Positions 32,309 through 49,145 of a DNA stretch of 60,239 nt are shown here, one piece after another. The stretch is taken from assembly GCA_001574975.1 (NCBI GenBank), contig KQ965863.1, positions 3,885-64,123 on the forward strand, in the 5' to 3' direction. The translations under genes were made by a program, and so were the position numbers. The stretch is from Gonapodya prolifera JEL478 (lineage: Eukaryota > Monoblepharomycota > Monoblepharidomycetes > Monoblepharidales > Gonapodyaceae). The notes under the pieces are model-generated. The model was not told the origin of the DNA. It worked only from the letters and a program-made list of their open reading frames with translations, and ran no database searches. Positions within the stretch are counted from its first letter, which is position 1. Each line of letters starts with the position of its first letter.

Positions 32309-32318
32309 TTGGGCTCAA
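32082..32318 (-). CDS. Small basic ORF, possible terminal exon
   Basis: The minus-strand frame ends at TAG 32082-32084 and has protein-like composition (KRCRKLPKINLDAGRIGPGA, FFAVDMEQQSMRGVGFVREA, KTIKSVINLGKFIAESMEP). No ATG opens the full frame; the first is internal, at about 32230. A plausible splice acceptor (CCATCAG) sits just before it on the minus strand. It may be the last exon of a gene whose start overlaps the Nudix gene, or it may be chance. No family recognised. Confidence 0.3.
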   Translation of the reverse strand: MSPIKLKRCRKLPKINLDAGRIGPGAAFFAVDMEQQSMRGVGFVREAVGVRAKTIKSVINLGKFIAESMEPKLSKYSK

Positions 32319-33702
32319 CTGATGGCTACTATTCGCGCTCTACCATATATCTCTCGTGGCTGTCTCTCCGTCGGGTTTTCCGTGATGGCAGCGTAATTAT
32401 CGCTGCTCCTGCACATGATACTGCACCGGGAGATGCCAACTATCGTATTCTGATGATTCAGAGGGCTTCCAAAGGGCCATTCGGAGGGCTGACCGTGTAC
32501 CCGGTGGGTGATTAGGGTTTGCTTTCATGTTTAAAGAGGCGAATGGAATCGAGAACCCTTGATGCCGATACGATGTTTTGTAATACCCAGGGTGGTGCCA
32601 TCGAGGCTTCCGACGCTGACCCTGAATGGACTTCCGTGCTCCAGAAGGCTGGCGTTGATGCTTCGGACTTGGAGCGACGGTCGCGGGAAGCCGAACAGAG
32701 GTTCTATGTGGGAGCGCTGAGAGAGACGTTCGAGGAGGTTGGCATTTTACTGGCGACGCCGAAGAAGAGATGGACAGAAGACGAGATATCAGAGTGGAGG
32801 GTCAAGGTGGGTTGTTCGATCTTTTCCAACTGTTGTTGTCGTGATATTGCAGTGGTCACCTTTGTACGTGTTTTATTCAGGTTCACAACGACGCCTCGCA
32901 GTTCATTCACATGTTCAAGTATGGTGTTGGAAAGGGGTACGCACCTGATGTCGGAAGACTGGTCCACTGGGCAAACTGTGAGTTGTATCATAGCACATCA
33001 CAGTACTCATATGAAAGATGTGATGTGATTCACGAAACCTCTCGTTCCGTCAAGGGATCACACCCGCAATTGAGTCCAAACGATTTGATACCCACTTCTT
33101 CCTTGCCGTGCTCCCTTACCCTGCCGGTTTCGCGCATACCAAGTACACTGTGGCGGACGAAGGAAACTGTCTCGGTTCAGTGGGTGACTCCCAAAGAAGT
33201 GCTAACCCAATTTAAGGAAGGAAAAATACGGTGAGCTGGTTTTCGAATTGGGTGCATCATTCACAGTATCACAATTATGTTTCCTCGAAATTATCCATTC
33301 GTCATGGCCATCATCATGTCACACAGCATGTTCCCTCCCCAATACTACACACTCCGCGACCTTCAAGTGAACTATCCCACACTGGCTCACCTGTCCGCCT
33401 TCGCCCAGGGCGTGAAATCGCGCACACCGTTCGAGCGGGTTCCAATGTGCCCTGAGGCGAAGCAGACACCTGATGGAAACCTGATGTTGGTTCTCCCAGG
33501 AGACGAATTGCACACCAGCGAGGGTCGCGTTGCAGTGGGGAAGGACACGGTCGAGGTAGTAAAGCGAGGGGGGAGGAACAGGGTGTTGACGAAGCGAGAT
33601 AAGGGTGGCATGAGCGATATTCGGGTAGAGAGAAATATGCCGGGAGAGTGGATGAGCTGGGGTGAGGGATTGGACGACGGAAGAAGGAGTGGCGTTCTGT
33701 GA
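32309..33702 (+). CDS. NUDT19-like Nudix hydrolase (start unresolved, one internal frame break)
   Basis: Exon sequence reads FRDGSVIIAAPAHDTAPGDA, RILMIQRASKGPFGGLTVYP, an intron (about 32503-32590), GGAIEASDADPEWTSVLQKA, and the Nudix core YVGALRETFEEVGILLATP. As in NUDT19/RP2p, the Gly of the box and the RExxEE part are separated by an insertion. Downstream exons give DASQFIHMFKYGVGKGYAPD, RLVHWANW, ITPAIESKRFDTHFFLAVLP and, at the end, PPQYYTLRDLQVNYPTLAHL. NUDT19-type enzymes hydrolyse CoA derivatives in peroxisomes or mitochondria. Two oddities appear. No in-frame ATG precedes the first exon, because a TGA sits just before 32309. Around 33159-33165 the frame shifts between TKYTVADEG and TVSVQWVTPKEVL by one base. 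Stop at 33700-33702. Confidence 0.75.
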
Positions 33703-34103
33703 TGACTGATGATTGGCGCCAGCTTGGCGATTTGGAAAGAAGATTTATTATTATCTACATCAACTACATAAACGACATTCTAAGGTGCAATTTATTGGGG
33801 AGTATATCGTTGGTGGATGTATGCATCCATCCAATTACAGGAGAACTCGGTTCGAAATTCGTAAGACTGCACTGCTCACGCAACGGATAGAAATGCCACT
33901 TTATAATCCAGAATCAAAGCTCCCCGCGATTTTCTCTTTCCGCTGAGGCTTTGCAGTCACGGAGCAGTCACGCGTCGAGTTTGTGACGTCTGTGCCACAC
34001 CACAGCCACCGTGCTCTTCAACCCAAAAAGTCCGGGCGTCAATCGTTTGGCTCCTTCCCACCGCCACTCACAATCCCGCTCACCCATCGCTCGCTCGCCC
34101 ACA
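33703..34103. other. Intergenic region, no gene seen
   Basis: About 400 bp before the GFA1 start. Short ORFs only. The last 60 bp are rich in CTCGC/CCC words before the ATG, as in several other leaders in this window. Confidence 0.5.
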
Positions 34104-37437
<3,334 letters not shown>

Positions 37438-37678
37438 ATACAGTAACGGTATCTCGACACTCCCCGAAAAGCCAGAAAAAAATCATATCTCGTCACGGTG
37501 CACGCCCTAGTTTCTTATCATCACATTAAGCGTTCTTTTGTATAAACTCCGGGAGAGCAGCCGCAATATGTACATTCGAAAATCTTTCATTTCTGCCCCT
37601 CTTCGGTCTCTCATACCCAAGCTCACATCAAACATTCAACTCCCGGCTCCCCATGCCCAACCTCGCTACCCTTGGCCT

Positions 37679-39924
37679 CTACGCCGTGACCCCAATCGCG
37701 CTCATCTTGCTCGCCAAATTCAGCAACTGCAGATGCTCGTCGGCCCCGTCCGTGAGCGCCTTGTCGCAGTCCGAGAGTTGCAGTGCCAGCTCTGATTTTT
37801 GGACCGAGGTCGTACGGGGGGATGTCAGGAGGCGGTCTGTTATCTGGTATCGTGGTGTGATAGGGGCGGGGGTTCAGACGGGAGGAAGGGAGGGGGAAGA
37901 AGGTGAGTGTAGGACGCACCAATGCAGCAAAGGAAACAAAAACAGAACACGTACCTGCTGCAACAACCCCGCCACGCTCCACCCCTCAGCCACAATCTCC
38001 GCAACGGCGTTCTCAATTTTATCGAACCGCTTGCTCTTACACGACTCCAACAACCCGTCAAGGACCCGCCCGGGCGGCGTCGCGGCCACCTCGTACACAT
38101 CTTCAGGAAGGACTTGGGCCCCTCCCGCCACCGCTTCGGCTCCTTCGACACCACCGGTTCCCTTCATCCTCGCACAACTCTGCAAGAACGTTATACCCCT
38201 TCTCAAATCGCCCTCGCTGACTTCGACGAGTGTCGCCAGGGCCTCGGGTGAGATCCGGACGTGTTCGACGGAGGCCACGTGCGTGAGCCGCGCGAGGAGG
38301 GACGATGAGGGGAGAGGGGCGAAGCGAAATTTGGCGCAGCGAGATGCGAGGGGTTCGATTATTCTGTGGGGGTGGGAGCGGAGAGTAAAGGATTGGTTCC
38401 AGCACGACACAACGTGCCATACTGCGTCCGATGTGGCCGCGATTGACCGGCAGGCACTGACGCCAGATCTGCCATCAGCGATGCTGCGTTCTGCATCACT
38501 CCTGACATGTCTCGCGTCCGCGCCACTATAATCCACCCCCATGGTCACCATGGTCCGTTCTCAACCCTTTCCCTTCCCACCCCAGCCCCCATTCGCCCCC
38601 CCCCCGCCCACTACTCACCGACTAACATAATTACACACCAAACAAAACCTCGTAATCCTCGAATACTGCTCCATGGTCCTACGCAGAGCGGACTGGGCGT
38701 CGGACGTCATGGAGTCGGCTTCGTCCAGGATCACGATCTTGTAGGGTGGTGGGGGGCGGTGGGTGGAGGTTGAGGAGGAGGTGAAGCTGGGAGGGGTGGG
38801 GGAGGGGTGGCGGGGGGGGTGAGATGGGAGGGGAAGAGAGGGATTGGTAAGTAAATGGCACTCCGGCGGACAGCATCGGCCCAATACTCGCTCCGCACAG
38901 GGTCATTCGCCTCCGGCGGACTCCTCGGTCAGCGCCAAGCGCCGCTTAGGCCTCGATGTTGCTCCGCGACGTTTTTTCGCTTCGCGCGTCATTCGCCTCC
39001 GGTGGACACACTCGCCGCGCTCGTGGCCTCGGTGTCCTTGCTCCGCTCAGACGGCTCGACTCTACTTCACTCGGATACTCGCTCCTTCGTCGCTCGCGCC
39101 TCGTTCGTTCCGTCTCGCCCCCCCCCAACCCCCACTGTCCAACTCACCAAGACATCCACCCTCTTCCCGCCCTCCTTCTTCCACTCATCCGCAAACTTGA
39201 CCAGCTCGGCCGGTCNCTACCCGCACCGAATACGCACTGAGAAGCGGAGACTTGCACCCTTGCAAAGTTCTTGACCTTTTCACGTATAACGTCAATCCCG
39301 CGTTCGTCTGATGCGTTGAGTTCGAGGACGCGGGATTTGTACACGTCGGGTCTGGTCGAGGTGTGGTGTTGGGGATCAGGATCGGGGGAGACGTGAGATT
39401 AGGGCACAAGGGAGATTGGGACACAGGGCAGACAGATGATTGGAAGAAAGGGGACGTACCCGTAGAGTTCTAAGAGAGTGGTAGAAGAGGGTGGGTGAGA
39501 GCTGTTGAGATGGAAAAGAAGACATGTGTCGAAGAGGGGAAGAGTACGAACCTTTACACAGCGCCAGAATCGTGCTTGTCTTTCCCGTTCCCGGGTTTCC
39601 GTAGAAGAGAAGATGTGGTAGCTGTTTATCGTACGGGAGAAACAACGGGTTGGTTTTGTCGATCTCCTGACCAGTTGAGGGGGATGGACGACAAGAGTGA
39701 CGTACGTTTGCCGTGTCCATGGACCTCTTGAGCACCTGCACGACCTCTTCCTGCGAGGAGACCTCGTCGAGTGTCTTTGGCCGACTGAATCAGGCGGGTG
39801 GGTGTTGGCTGTGGAGAGCGAGTCCTGTTGATTCGAGAGAGTCCACTCACTATTTCTCGATCCACGGTCTGGCATCGATTCCCGCCGCAGCCTTGCTTTG
39901 ATTCCTGTCCTTGCGCGCGGACAT
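37679..39924 (-). CDS. RFC4: Replication factor C subunit 4 (yeast Rfc2 type) clamp loader
   Basis: The start ATG at 39924 gives [15 protein letters not shown], then [20 protein letters not shown]. Walker A is in [20 protein letters not shown], followed by [20 protein letters not shown] and [15 protein letters not shown]. Walker B is [20 protein letters not shown]. Then come [20 protein letters not shown] and the SRC arginine-finger motif [14 protein letters not shown]. The C-terminal collar ends [19 protein letters not shown], with stop at 37681-37679. RFC loads PCNA onto primer-template junctions in the nucleus. An extra exon-like piece, [20 protein letters not shown] (about 39149-39215, beside an ambiguous base at 39216), interrupts the region between the NASDERG motif and Walker B. 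The next intron (38788-39147) is 360 nt and carries repeat copy C. Confidence 0.92.
38861..39120 (-). repeat. Intron-resident GC-rich repeat, copy C (tandem units)
   Basis: Inside intron 38788-39147 of RFC4. In the sense direction it reads GACGGAACGAACGAGGCGCG, GTAGAGTCGAGCCGTCTGAG, GGACACCGAGGCC, TCCACCGGAGGCGAAT (39005-38990), CGCGAAGCGAAA, GCTTGGCGCTGACCGAGG, TCCGCCGGAGGCGAAT (38920-38905), and a third partial TCCGCCGGAGT at about 38870. So at least two units lie in tandem, in the same orientation to transcription as copies A and B. Confidence 0.8.
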
Positions 39925-39992
39925 CGCTGTGAATCAACGTGTGGTGGACGAAGGAGGTGTACTAGGACCAAAGCACAATTACAGAAATTCCA
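39925..39992. promoter_or_regulatory. 68-bp divergent promoter region of RFC4 and the F-box gene
   Basis: The RFC4 start codon (minus, 39924) and the F-box ATG (39993) are 68 bp apart, so transcription start sites and control elements must be shared or overlap coding sequence. No specific motif is claimed. Confidence 0.5.
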
Positions 39993-41783
39993 ATGTCACT
40001 CGATACCATTCCACACGAACTGCTCGCGCGCGTGCTGCTCTATCTGGAATTGCGAGGTACGCTTACTCTCTCTCGCTCTGCCCCTCTACCCGCACGATGG
40101 CATCGCTAACCCTTCCCACCCGCACTCGCACTCGCCCAGACCTGTACCACCTCTCGCTCGCATCAAAGCGCCTTTACGGCGCAGTTTCAACCGACGGCAT
40201 CTCCTTCTACTTCCGCAGAAATGCATTCTTCCATCCACCAGGCACGCCCACGCCGACACCGTACGTCTCGTGGCAACTCCTTGCTTCCTGTGTCCGAGCA
40301 GAGAGGAACTGGACCGCAGGCACGCCCACGTCCGGCACCAAGCTCATGAGCTCAGACAGACGGTTTCTCCCCGTATTCTGCGTCGACCGTGCGAGTGACC
40401 GTATCTTGGTAGGGTGTGGGAACAGGATCGGATTCGTCCCGTACACACTCGGTGTTGCCGTCAGTACGAGCACTCACAACGCCCACAAGGACACCAATCA
40501 GTTCAAATATATCGGCCAGATCCCTAGCTCGGACATCACAGACATTCTCCTCGCCCCTCCCGCGGAGGGCGAACCAAGTTCGGGGACCGTCGTGTACACG
40601 ACCCACCTCGACGGCGCACTCCACCGCACCCTGATATCCGACCGCGAGTTTTCGCAGGCGGCTTCGCACGCCCCGGACACCCGCTCCTATAATGTCTACT
40701 CCTCCTCCAACCGCGGCCGCGCATCCCACCGCGGCCGCTTCAACAATCCTGCCGCCCACACCCCACGACCACCTCCACCGCGCCGCCTTCACCCCACATC
40801 TTCCACTCGCCCATCCCCCGCCACCACCATCTCTATTACTTCCATCCCTTCCACATCCACAATCGCGACGGGATCCTTCGACGGCACACTGCGCCTTCAC
40901 TCAGCCTCCCTGGCCACGCTCGGGGACCTCCACTTTGGGTCATACACGTCCGCCACTCTTGGCGCCATCCGAACTTCCGGCTCTCTTTCCGGCAGCTCTA
41001 TCAGCACAGTTCCAGGCACGTCACGCCGAATATGGACGGTTGCATCCATCCCGCACTCCACGCACCTCGTCGTGGGTACTGTCGCGAGCCAAAGCATGGG
41101 ACCGCATCGCGACTCGGTCCATATCGTGGCAGTGGAGCCCACGGGTGTGAGGCTTGTCAAGACCCTGTGGGCCCATCGTGGTACGTGCTTTCCCTCTCGT
41201 GTGCTCTTGACTGGGTAGTGGGCGCCTTTGCGTTTGATCGGAGCTCACTGGACCCCCTTTCTCTTCCCCTTCCCCTACTACCCCACCGCCATCCTAAACA
41301 GGCGCAACATACGCCCTCTCCACACCCTCACCACACACCCTCACCACAGCCGGCTACGACGGCCTCGTCCTAACATTTGACCTGCGCCTTGCCTCTCAAT
41401 CCCGCCCCGTGCACCAATGGGACGACATCGACGACCTCCCGCTTTTCTCACTCGCGTCCGATCCCGAGGCCCAGGGCGGTGGCGGGTGGTGCACGGCTGT
41501 GGGCGCGGGCGCGCATTGTGTGGTGCGGGTGTATGATCGGCGCGGTGTGGGCGCCGGTGGTGCCGGTGGTGCGGGGACACCGAGCGGAAGAGGGTCGTTC
41601 AGAACATGGCACAAAGCGCCCCTCGCGTACTCCATCTTCACCCAAAAGGCGCTAAACTCGCCCGTGTACAGCATGCACAAGGACGTGGGCGGGGTTGTCG
41701 TCGGGGTGCAGGGTGAGGTCAGGAGTGTGGGGTTTTGGGACGGTACGGGTGGGGGGGATGTGCGGGATGTTGCGGTGTATTAG
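39993..41783 (+). CDS. F-box protein with WD-type beta-propeller
   Basis: The first exon encodes MSLDTIPHELLARVLLYLEL. After an intron (donor GTACGC at about 40057) it continues DLYHLSLASKRLYGAVSTDG. Together these form a canonical F-box, which binds Skp1 in SCF ubiquitin ligases. The rest is beta-rich with several WD-like blades, for example RILVGCGNRIGFVPYTLG, TVVYTTHLDGALHRTLISD, TIATGSFDGTLRLHSASLA, LTTAGYDGLVLTFDLRLASQ and VVGVQGEVRSVGFWDGTG. A low-complexity Ser/Pro/Arg spacer (about 40690-40840) separates early blades. Architecture resembles FBXW4. The likely role is substrate recognition for an SCF complex; substrates are unknown. About three exons; the last intron ends near 41298 (GGCGCAACATACGC), and the stop is at 41781-41783. 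Confidence 0.8.
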
Positions 41784-42020
41784 ATGGAGGGTCGAGGTTG
41801 TGGTTTTGGATATGTTGGGGTGTGGCCTTGTCTCCCTTTCCCCTTGTAACTTTCAACTTCCAAATGCTTTAGATGAATCATTTATGCGACCACAGCACAA
41901 CTCCACCAATTCCACTTTGTCGAAGCCCTCCAGGAATCTATCACACCACTACCGTATTCCCCCCTCTGCGAAGCTCCAGTTTTTACCCGTGGTTTGCGCA
42001 ATCACTCATCCCCACCCTCA

Positions 42021-42186
42021 AATGAACCTTCTCTACCTTCCCAACGAGGGTCTCCACAACGTCTTCTCCTTCCGCGCCACGGACACTCTACTGAACGTCT
42101 GCCGAGTATGTCGGCGTACTCGCTCAATCGTAACGCAGCTCCGCACTTGGCATCGCCGGTGGACATTCGCATTGATGGTGAACTGA
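42021..42186 (+). pseudogene. F-box fragment
   Basis: ATG 42021 gives MNLLYLPNEGLHNVFSFRAT, then LLNVCRVCRRTRSIVTQLR and a stop at 42184-42186. The pattern LPxExLxxVFSF, then VCR and IV, resembles an F-box. Nothing propeller- or LRR-like follows, so it is either a short fragment or a decayed duplicate. Confidence 0.4.
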
Positions 42187-42595
42187 TTGTTCGCATCCTG
42201 GTCACCTTCACGGAGCTGGAAGTGGCCTCCTTTATTTGGATGTCTTGACTCGAGCAATTTTGCCCTTCGCGATGGTTTCACAGAACAATCGAATCCAGAG
42301 GTGGAGAAAGCTGAGGCGGTTGGATCTTTCAGACACGAAGCAATGAGTTCGACAGTACAATAAAGGCCTACTCAGTAGTAGTCATATTCCAGTCTCTGTC
42401 GCGTGGAAGGGATGTGGAGAAACAGCAGATCTAATCCGTTTCGGTCGTCTGTTCAGCAAATCCAACATTGAGGTCTTCCCACGACTGTGTGAATCTTGTC
42501 GTGAGGACCCCGTGCATTCGTCGTCGTCTGATAAACTATGCAATGCAATTAGTTAAACACCATGCTAGGCAGGCTATCCTCGACTCCAGCCTCTA

Positions 42596-43069
42596 TTGGC
42601 GCGTAATACGTCCGCGCTACGCGGTGAATTGACTGCTGCGCCAGCTCAGACGCTCGGATATATGCTTGTTGGGTTGGCAAAAGATGCAGCGAACCTTTTG
42701 CAGCGGTCGAAACAGCTGGACCCGAAAACCAGTGAGGCGCTCGAGCTGCTGAAACCGTGGGTGGACCCAGAGAAGGTCTTCAGTTACCTCGTGTGCCCGC
42801 TGTGCCGGCGATGGAGACAACGCTGGATGAATCGCGGTTATAATATGACGGCCGTCCAGCGCGGGCGGGGCATTTTCTCGCGAGATACTACTGACGAGAG
42901 ACTCGAGTGGTTTGCAGTTAGATGCATCCCTGGATTCTGCGACAATGGCCGAAACCGTGTTTGTCGTCGTGTTCGGGACCGTTACGTAACTCGACACGAA
43001 TGCTGCCTCGGGGAGCACGAACGTACTAAATGTGAGAGATATAATCATGCGAAAAGGTGGTCTGCCTGA
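42596..43069 (+). CDS. Doubtful ORF, both strands open
   Basis: The plus-strand frame lacks an ATG near its beginning and contains LGYMLVGLAKDAANLLQRSK and LDPKTSEALELLKPWVDPEK, which look protein-like, before turning Arg/Cys-rich. The minus strand is open over almost the same span (43048-42617) with a hydrophobic start. Neither has a recognisable domain. Possibly a fragment of a larger decayed gene or transposon. Confidence 0.25.
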   Translation: MARNTSALRGELTAAPAQTLGYMLVGLAKDAANLLQRSKQLDPKTSEALELLKPWVDPEKVFSYLVCPLCRRWRQRWMNRGYNMTAVQRGRGIFSRDTTDERLEWFAVRCIPGFCDNGRNRVCRRVRDRYVTRHECCLGEHERTKCERYNHAKRWSA

Positions 43070-43359
43070 AGCGGCGATAGCTGAAGGCGGGATGTCAAAG
43101 AGAGAACCAATGAAACTGAGCGACTCAGCAGGGTACCGATGGGCGACTACAGGAACCCCGAACAGTGCTAAATAAGGAGTATTTACTGCCTGTGCCCGTC
43201 GGGACGTTACGCCGTCAGATATTCGAAGTTATGATGTGACGCGGGCATTGATTTATGTAGTCGGGTTTCTGAAGGACAGTTAGCATTAATTTACATGTCT
43301 ATTGTGTGGTTCCGCCTTCGAATAACACTGCCTGAAGACCTCGCTCTCCCTATAATTGA

Positions 43360-46351
43360 TCACGCTGTGATGAGGCCTTCAAAGTCCTTCTCGAGTACCT
43401 CGTTGCATTTCTGCCGGTAGGCGACCATTCCGGGCACAAACGGCATGAATACGCGTGGCTTGCCGGGGACTGTGGTAGTGTGCATGAGTGGAGTCAATTG
43501 GAGCTCCGTGATCGACTCGGGGAAAGGAAGACAAGCTTACCGTTTGCGCCCAAATACCCTGTACGTCCATCACACAAAGAGAAGTTGTCAAATGCGAGTC
43601 TGCAATGGGTGTAGACACAGGCAACTCACAGGAGTTGCAGCTGTTCAACAACGTCATGGACGCCGCCATATTGGAGAACCCGACCCATCCGTTCTGGGAC
43701 TCCTCTGTGGCCTCGATGGTCTTGAGTCCCTTGGCGTCCATCTTCTTGAGCGCTTCTTCAATCCACTGTGAAGTGTGAGGTGGAGTGAAGAGGGGAACAT
43801 GAGCCCGGGAAATGAGGAGTTGCCGCAGGAAGAGAGACAAACCTCGACTTGTTGTTCGATTTGGTGAATCATCATAGTGAGGACGGAGGGGCTGCCTGGG
43901 CCAGCGACTGCGTTGGGTGAGGGGGTCATCAACGGTTTATTTTGGCCCAGGTGAAGAGTATAATTTGAGAGCAATACTTACGGTGGTACACTGGAAATTG
44001 ATGAACGAGGATCGACCAGAAGTGTTTAAACGAAAGAGAATGAAAAGGACTTCAAGGCGCGACTCACTGTTGGGGAATCCGTGAATAAACAGACCGAGGT
44101 AGTTGACAGGTCCGGCAGCCCAGGCGTCCTTCAGAGTAATGCCATTCCGTCCGGTGATGTTAATTTTAGCGAGGGTTCCGGTCATCGCGTCTGGTATCAA
44201 ACAAACAAAACCTTCAACAAAATGTCCAACCAACACGCCGACCACAGACGAAACTTACCAAATCCAGTAGCGAGAACGATGGCATCGAAGGGTCCGTACT
44301 TGGATCCGTCCTCGAGTTCGATGAACTTGTCCTTTCCGCCGACGACTTTGAGTGGGCGCTCTTTCAGGCCGGGGACGAGGTGGACGTGGGGAAGGTTGTA
44401 GGTGACGTAGTAGCTGTTATAGTGGCAATGCTCAGTGAATAAAGTATAATGAAATTTAGTAAGGTGGACTTACTTGGTGTCGACGCCTGTGGTTCCCGAG
44501 TGGTTGGGGAGAAAGAAATAAGAAAGTAACTTCAGTTGGGGAGCTCAACTGAAGCGAGTTTACCGTTCAGTACTTACACATTCTCTTACAGCCGGGAGGA
44601 TAATCAGGGCAGAGGTTTTCGGCGGTTTTGGGGTCCTTTACGAGTGACTTGATCTCTGAAGTCGAGGGTAAACAGAGGAATATTGTGAAGAACTGCTCGA
44701 GCGAGTCGAAAGGAGTATCAAATCTCCTCACTGTTGTGGTAGAACTCCGTGGCAAGCTTCGCGCAGTCGGGGCTCAGAATCAGGTCAATGAACGAGCCGT
44801 ACTGCACCCCATTCAAGCAGAGTCAGAACCAAAGCAACGCATACCACACCCAAAGCAACGCATACCACACCCAAAGCAACTCACGAAAGCAAACCCTCCA
44901 CTCTTCCAGCAATCCTCAAACCTCTGCATAATCTTCTCCTTGTTACCGTTGTAGTCGGCCGACATGGTCGGGGGAGTGATCCCGTCGAGGTGCGCAGCGA
45001 AGCCACCAGGTTGCTGCATAGTGGCCGCCACAAGCTCGTGGAGGTGCTTGCGGTACTCGTCGCGCTCCGCGTCGGTCACTTTGCGGTTGTAGGCGGGCGC
45101 GGTGTAGACGGGGGTGCGCTGGAAGACGTGCAAGGAGGAGGCTTGGGCGGCGATTTCGGGGGCTGTAGGGGGGTAAGTGATCGGTGTGGGATCTTTGAAA
45201 TGCGCAGTAGGAGGGACGTACTTGACTGGACACCAGAGGAGCCGGTTCCGATGATGGCGACTTTCTGGCCAGTGAAGTCCACGCCCTCGCGTGGCCTTTG
45301 AGCCAAATTCGATCAGTTACACGCGAATAAACGACAGCGAGCGAGCGCTAAGATGCCTCACCATTCTCCCGTGTGGTACACCTTTCCGCCAGCGGCAACG
45401 TAGTCTTCGAGACCAGCGAATTTGGGTTTCTTGTTTGGAGCAAACAAATGTCGATATTAGACCCAAATCCTTTTAGCTGCGAGGGAGCGTGATTTACTCA
45501 CGTTTGGAGCACTCAAGCATCCCGTGGCGAGGATGAGGTGACGACCAGTCCACGTCTGCTCCTCGGTGGTGCCATCAGGCTTGGTCACGACGAACTCGGC
45601 CGACCAGCGGGAATTCTCCTCGTCCCATTTGGCGTTCGCGAGACGGGATGTGAATTGAATGTGAGGACGGAGGTTGTAGCGGCCAAGAAGGTGCTCCGCG
45701 TAGGCCTGCAATGACGGAAAATAATGTGTTAGCCCCAAGTCACGAATACAAATGAAATGATGATAATTTACCTTTAACTCGGGTTGGGGAGAGTAGATTT
45801 CGGACCTGTTTCACCAAAATCAGGACGCGATCGGTCACATCGATCAGCGCGCCGAACCAATGTGGCGGAAATTCCAGTTCACTCACCAGCTCCATTCGTT
45901 GTAAAGGTTTTCGTCAAATTTGAAGCAGTATTCCTTGGACATGTGGTCCACGCGGGCTCCCGGGTATCTTCGGAAGGGTTCAACCGCATTTTAGCCAGAT
46001 TCCAGATGAGAAACGCAGCCGATCCAAATGAAGGCGATTGCAAATATCGCACCTGTTCCAGTTCCACACCTGTGTGCGAGAAACATTTTTGAATTAGCGT
46101 TTGATCCTATGTTGCGGTTTCCGCGGGGGAGAATCGATCTTGTTGCGCTCACCCCTCCTGGCTGGTCGGACATTTCAAAAGTCCGAGTCTTGTAGTTGAG
46201 CTTGTTGTGGAGCACATAGGTAGAGTAGATTCCTGTCGGAGCCGGAGTGGAGATGTGACGGCGAGTTCCAAGTCCTGACGCTTAGGGTCCCAAACACACC
46301 CGCAAATCCACATCCAATGATGATTGCGTCCTGGTTGCTTTCAGAAGTCAT
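43360..46351 (-). CDS. Baeyer-Villiger-type flavin monooxygenase
   Basis: A multi-exon minus-strand gene starts at 46351: MTSESNQDAIIIGCGFAG holds the first FAD-binding Rossmann motif. Next come YSTYVLHNKLNYKTRTFEMS, RYPGARVDHMSKEYCFKF, ELKAYAEHLLGRYNLRPHIQ and HLILATGCLSAPN. The family fingerprint FAGLEDYVAAGGKVYHTGEW matches the FxGxxxHxxxW(P/D) signature. A second dinucleotide (NADPH) motif, VAIIGTGSSGVQS, follows, then VFQRTPVYTAPAYNR, ELEDGSKYGPFDAIVLATGF and a C-terminal domain with WYLGANVPGKPRVFMPFVPG. These enzymes insert oxygen next to a ketone using FAD and NADPH, often in catabolism or secondary metabolism. The substrate cannot be inferred, as no biosynthetic cluster surrounds it. 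At least thirteen exons; stop at 43362-43360. Confidence 0.88.
44830..44880. repeat. 21-bp tandem repeat in a monooxygenase intron
   Basis: The unit CAAAGCAACGCATACCACACC occurs at 44830-44850 and 44851-44871, with a partial third copy (CAAAGCAAC) after it. It lies in an intron of the flavin monooxygenase gene. Confidence 0.85.
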
Positions 46352-46758
46352 GATTTGGTGTTTGATGGATTTGAAGAGGACTGAGGTGTGGGGTGATGCG
46401 TTCGATGTTTTCCGGCAAAGACAAATTTCGGCTGATCATTCCGACAAAGCCGCAGCACAGTTGCCTCACTTCATTCAAGAATAAATGACAAATTGAGTTT
46501 TTGGAGATTATACATATAAAAAAGGAGTTTCTGTATACTCATTTTTTTGCTGGCCTCCTATTCATTTAATGAACATAAGTGCACGGGGATGCTTCAGTCA
46601 ACCTCCCAACCTCTCTATACGCTTGAAACTGTGCTTTAATTGCTCGTTTCTGATGGTGAGCAATCGTTGTCTGCGGTCACCGTGCCTGGAAGACTTTTCT
46701 AGAATTGTGCCGCGAAACCCTCCCAACCCTCTTCAGGCCAGCTCACTCTCTCTCCACA
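46352..46758. other. Divergent upstream region of the monooxygenase and LEU4
   Basis: About 400 bp with an AT-rich centre (46490-46560, including ATACATATAAAAAAGGAG). ATATAAAAAAG near 46515 is TATA-like. No gene supported. Confidence 0.45.
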
Positions 46759-48979
<2,221 letters not shown>

Positions 48980-49145
48980 AACATAAAAGCTACATGAAAA
49001 AGTTTCGTGTATATTTGATGTTTTGCTTTTACCAAATTCGTGGCACTCGCTACACGTCCCGGTTGCTTTGCCTCCCTGGCCCAATTCTGCAATTCGTCTC
49101 GTGCATTTCATCACTCGATCCATCCCCACTTCCAAGAAGTTCATC

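Larger units (their letters stand above)
41784..43359. other. 1.6 kb poor in genes
   Basis: Apart from the F-box-like fragment and the doubtful ORFs listed separately, nothing with consistent coding character or recognisable splice structure is seen. AT content rises toward 43300. Confidence 0.5.

Noticed and set aside
37840-38551. Plus-strand ORFs (up to 292 residues) over RFC4
   Set aside because: They are antisense to well-identified RFC4 exons and have no protein-like motifs.
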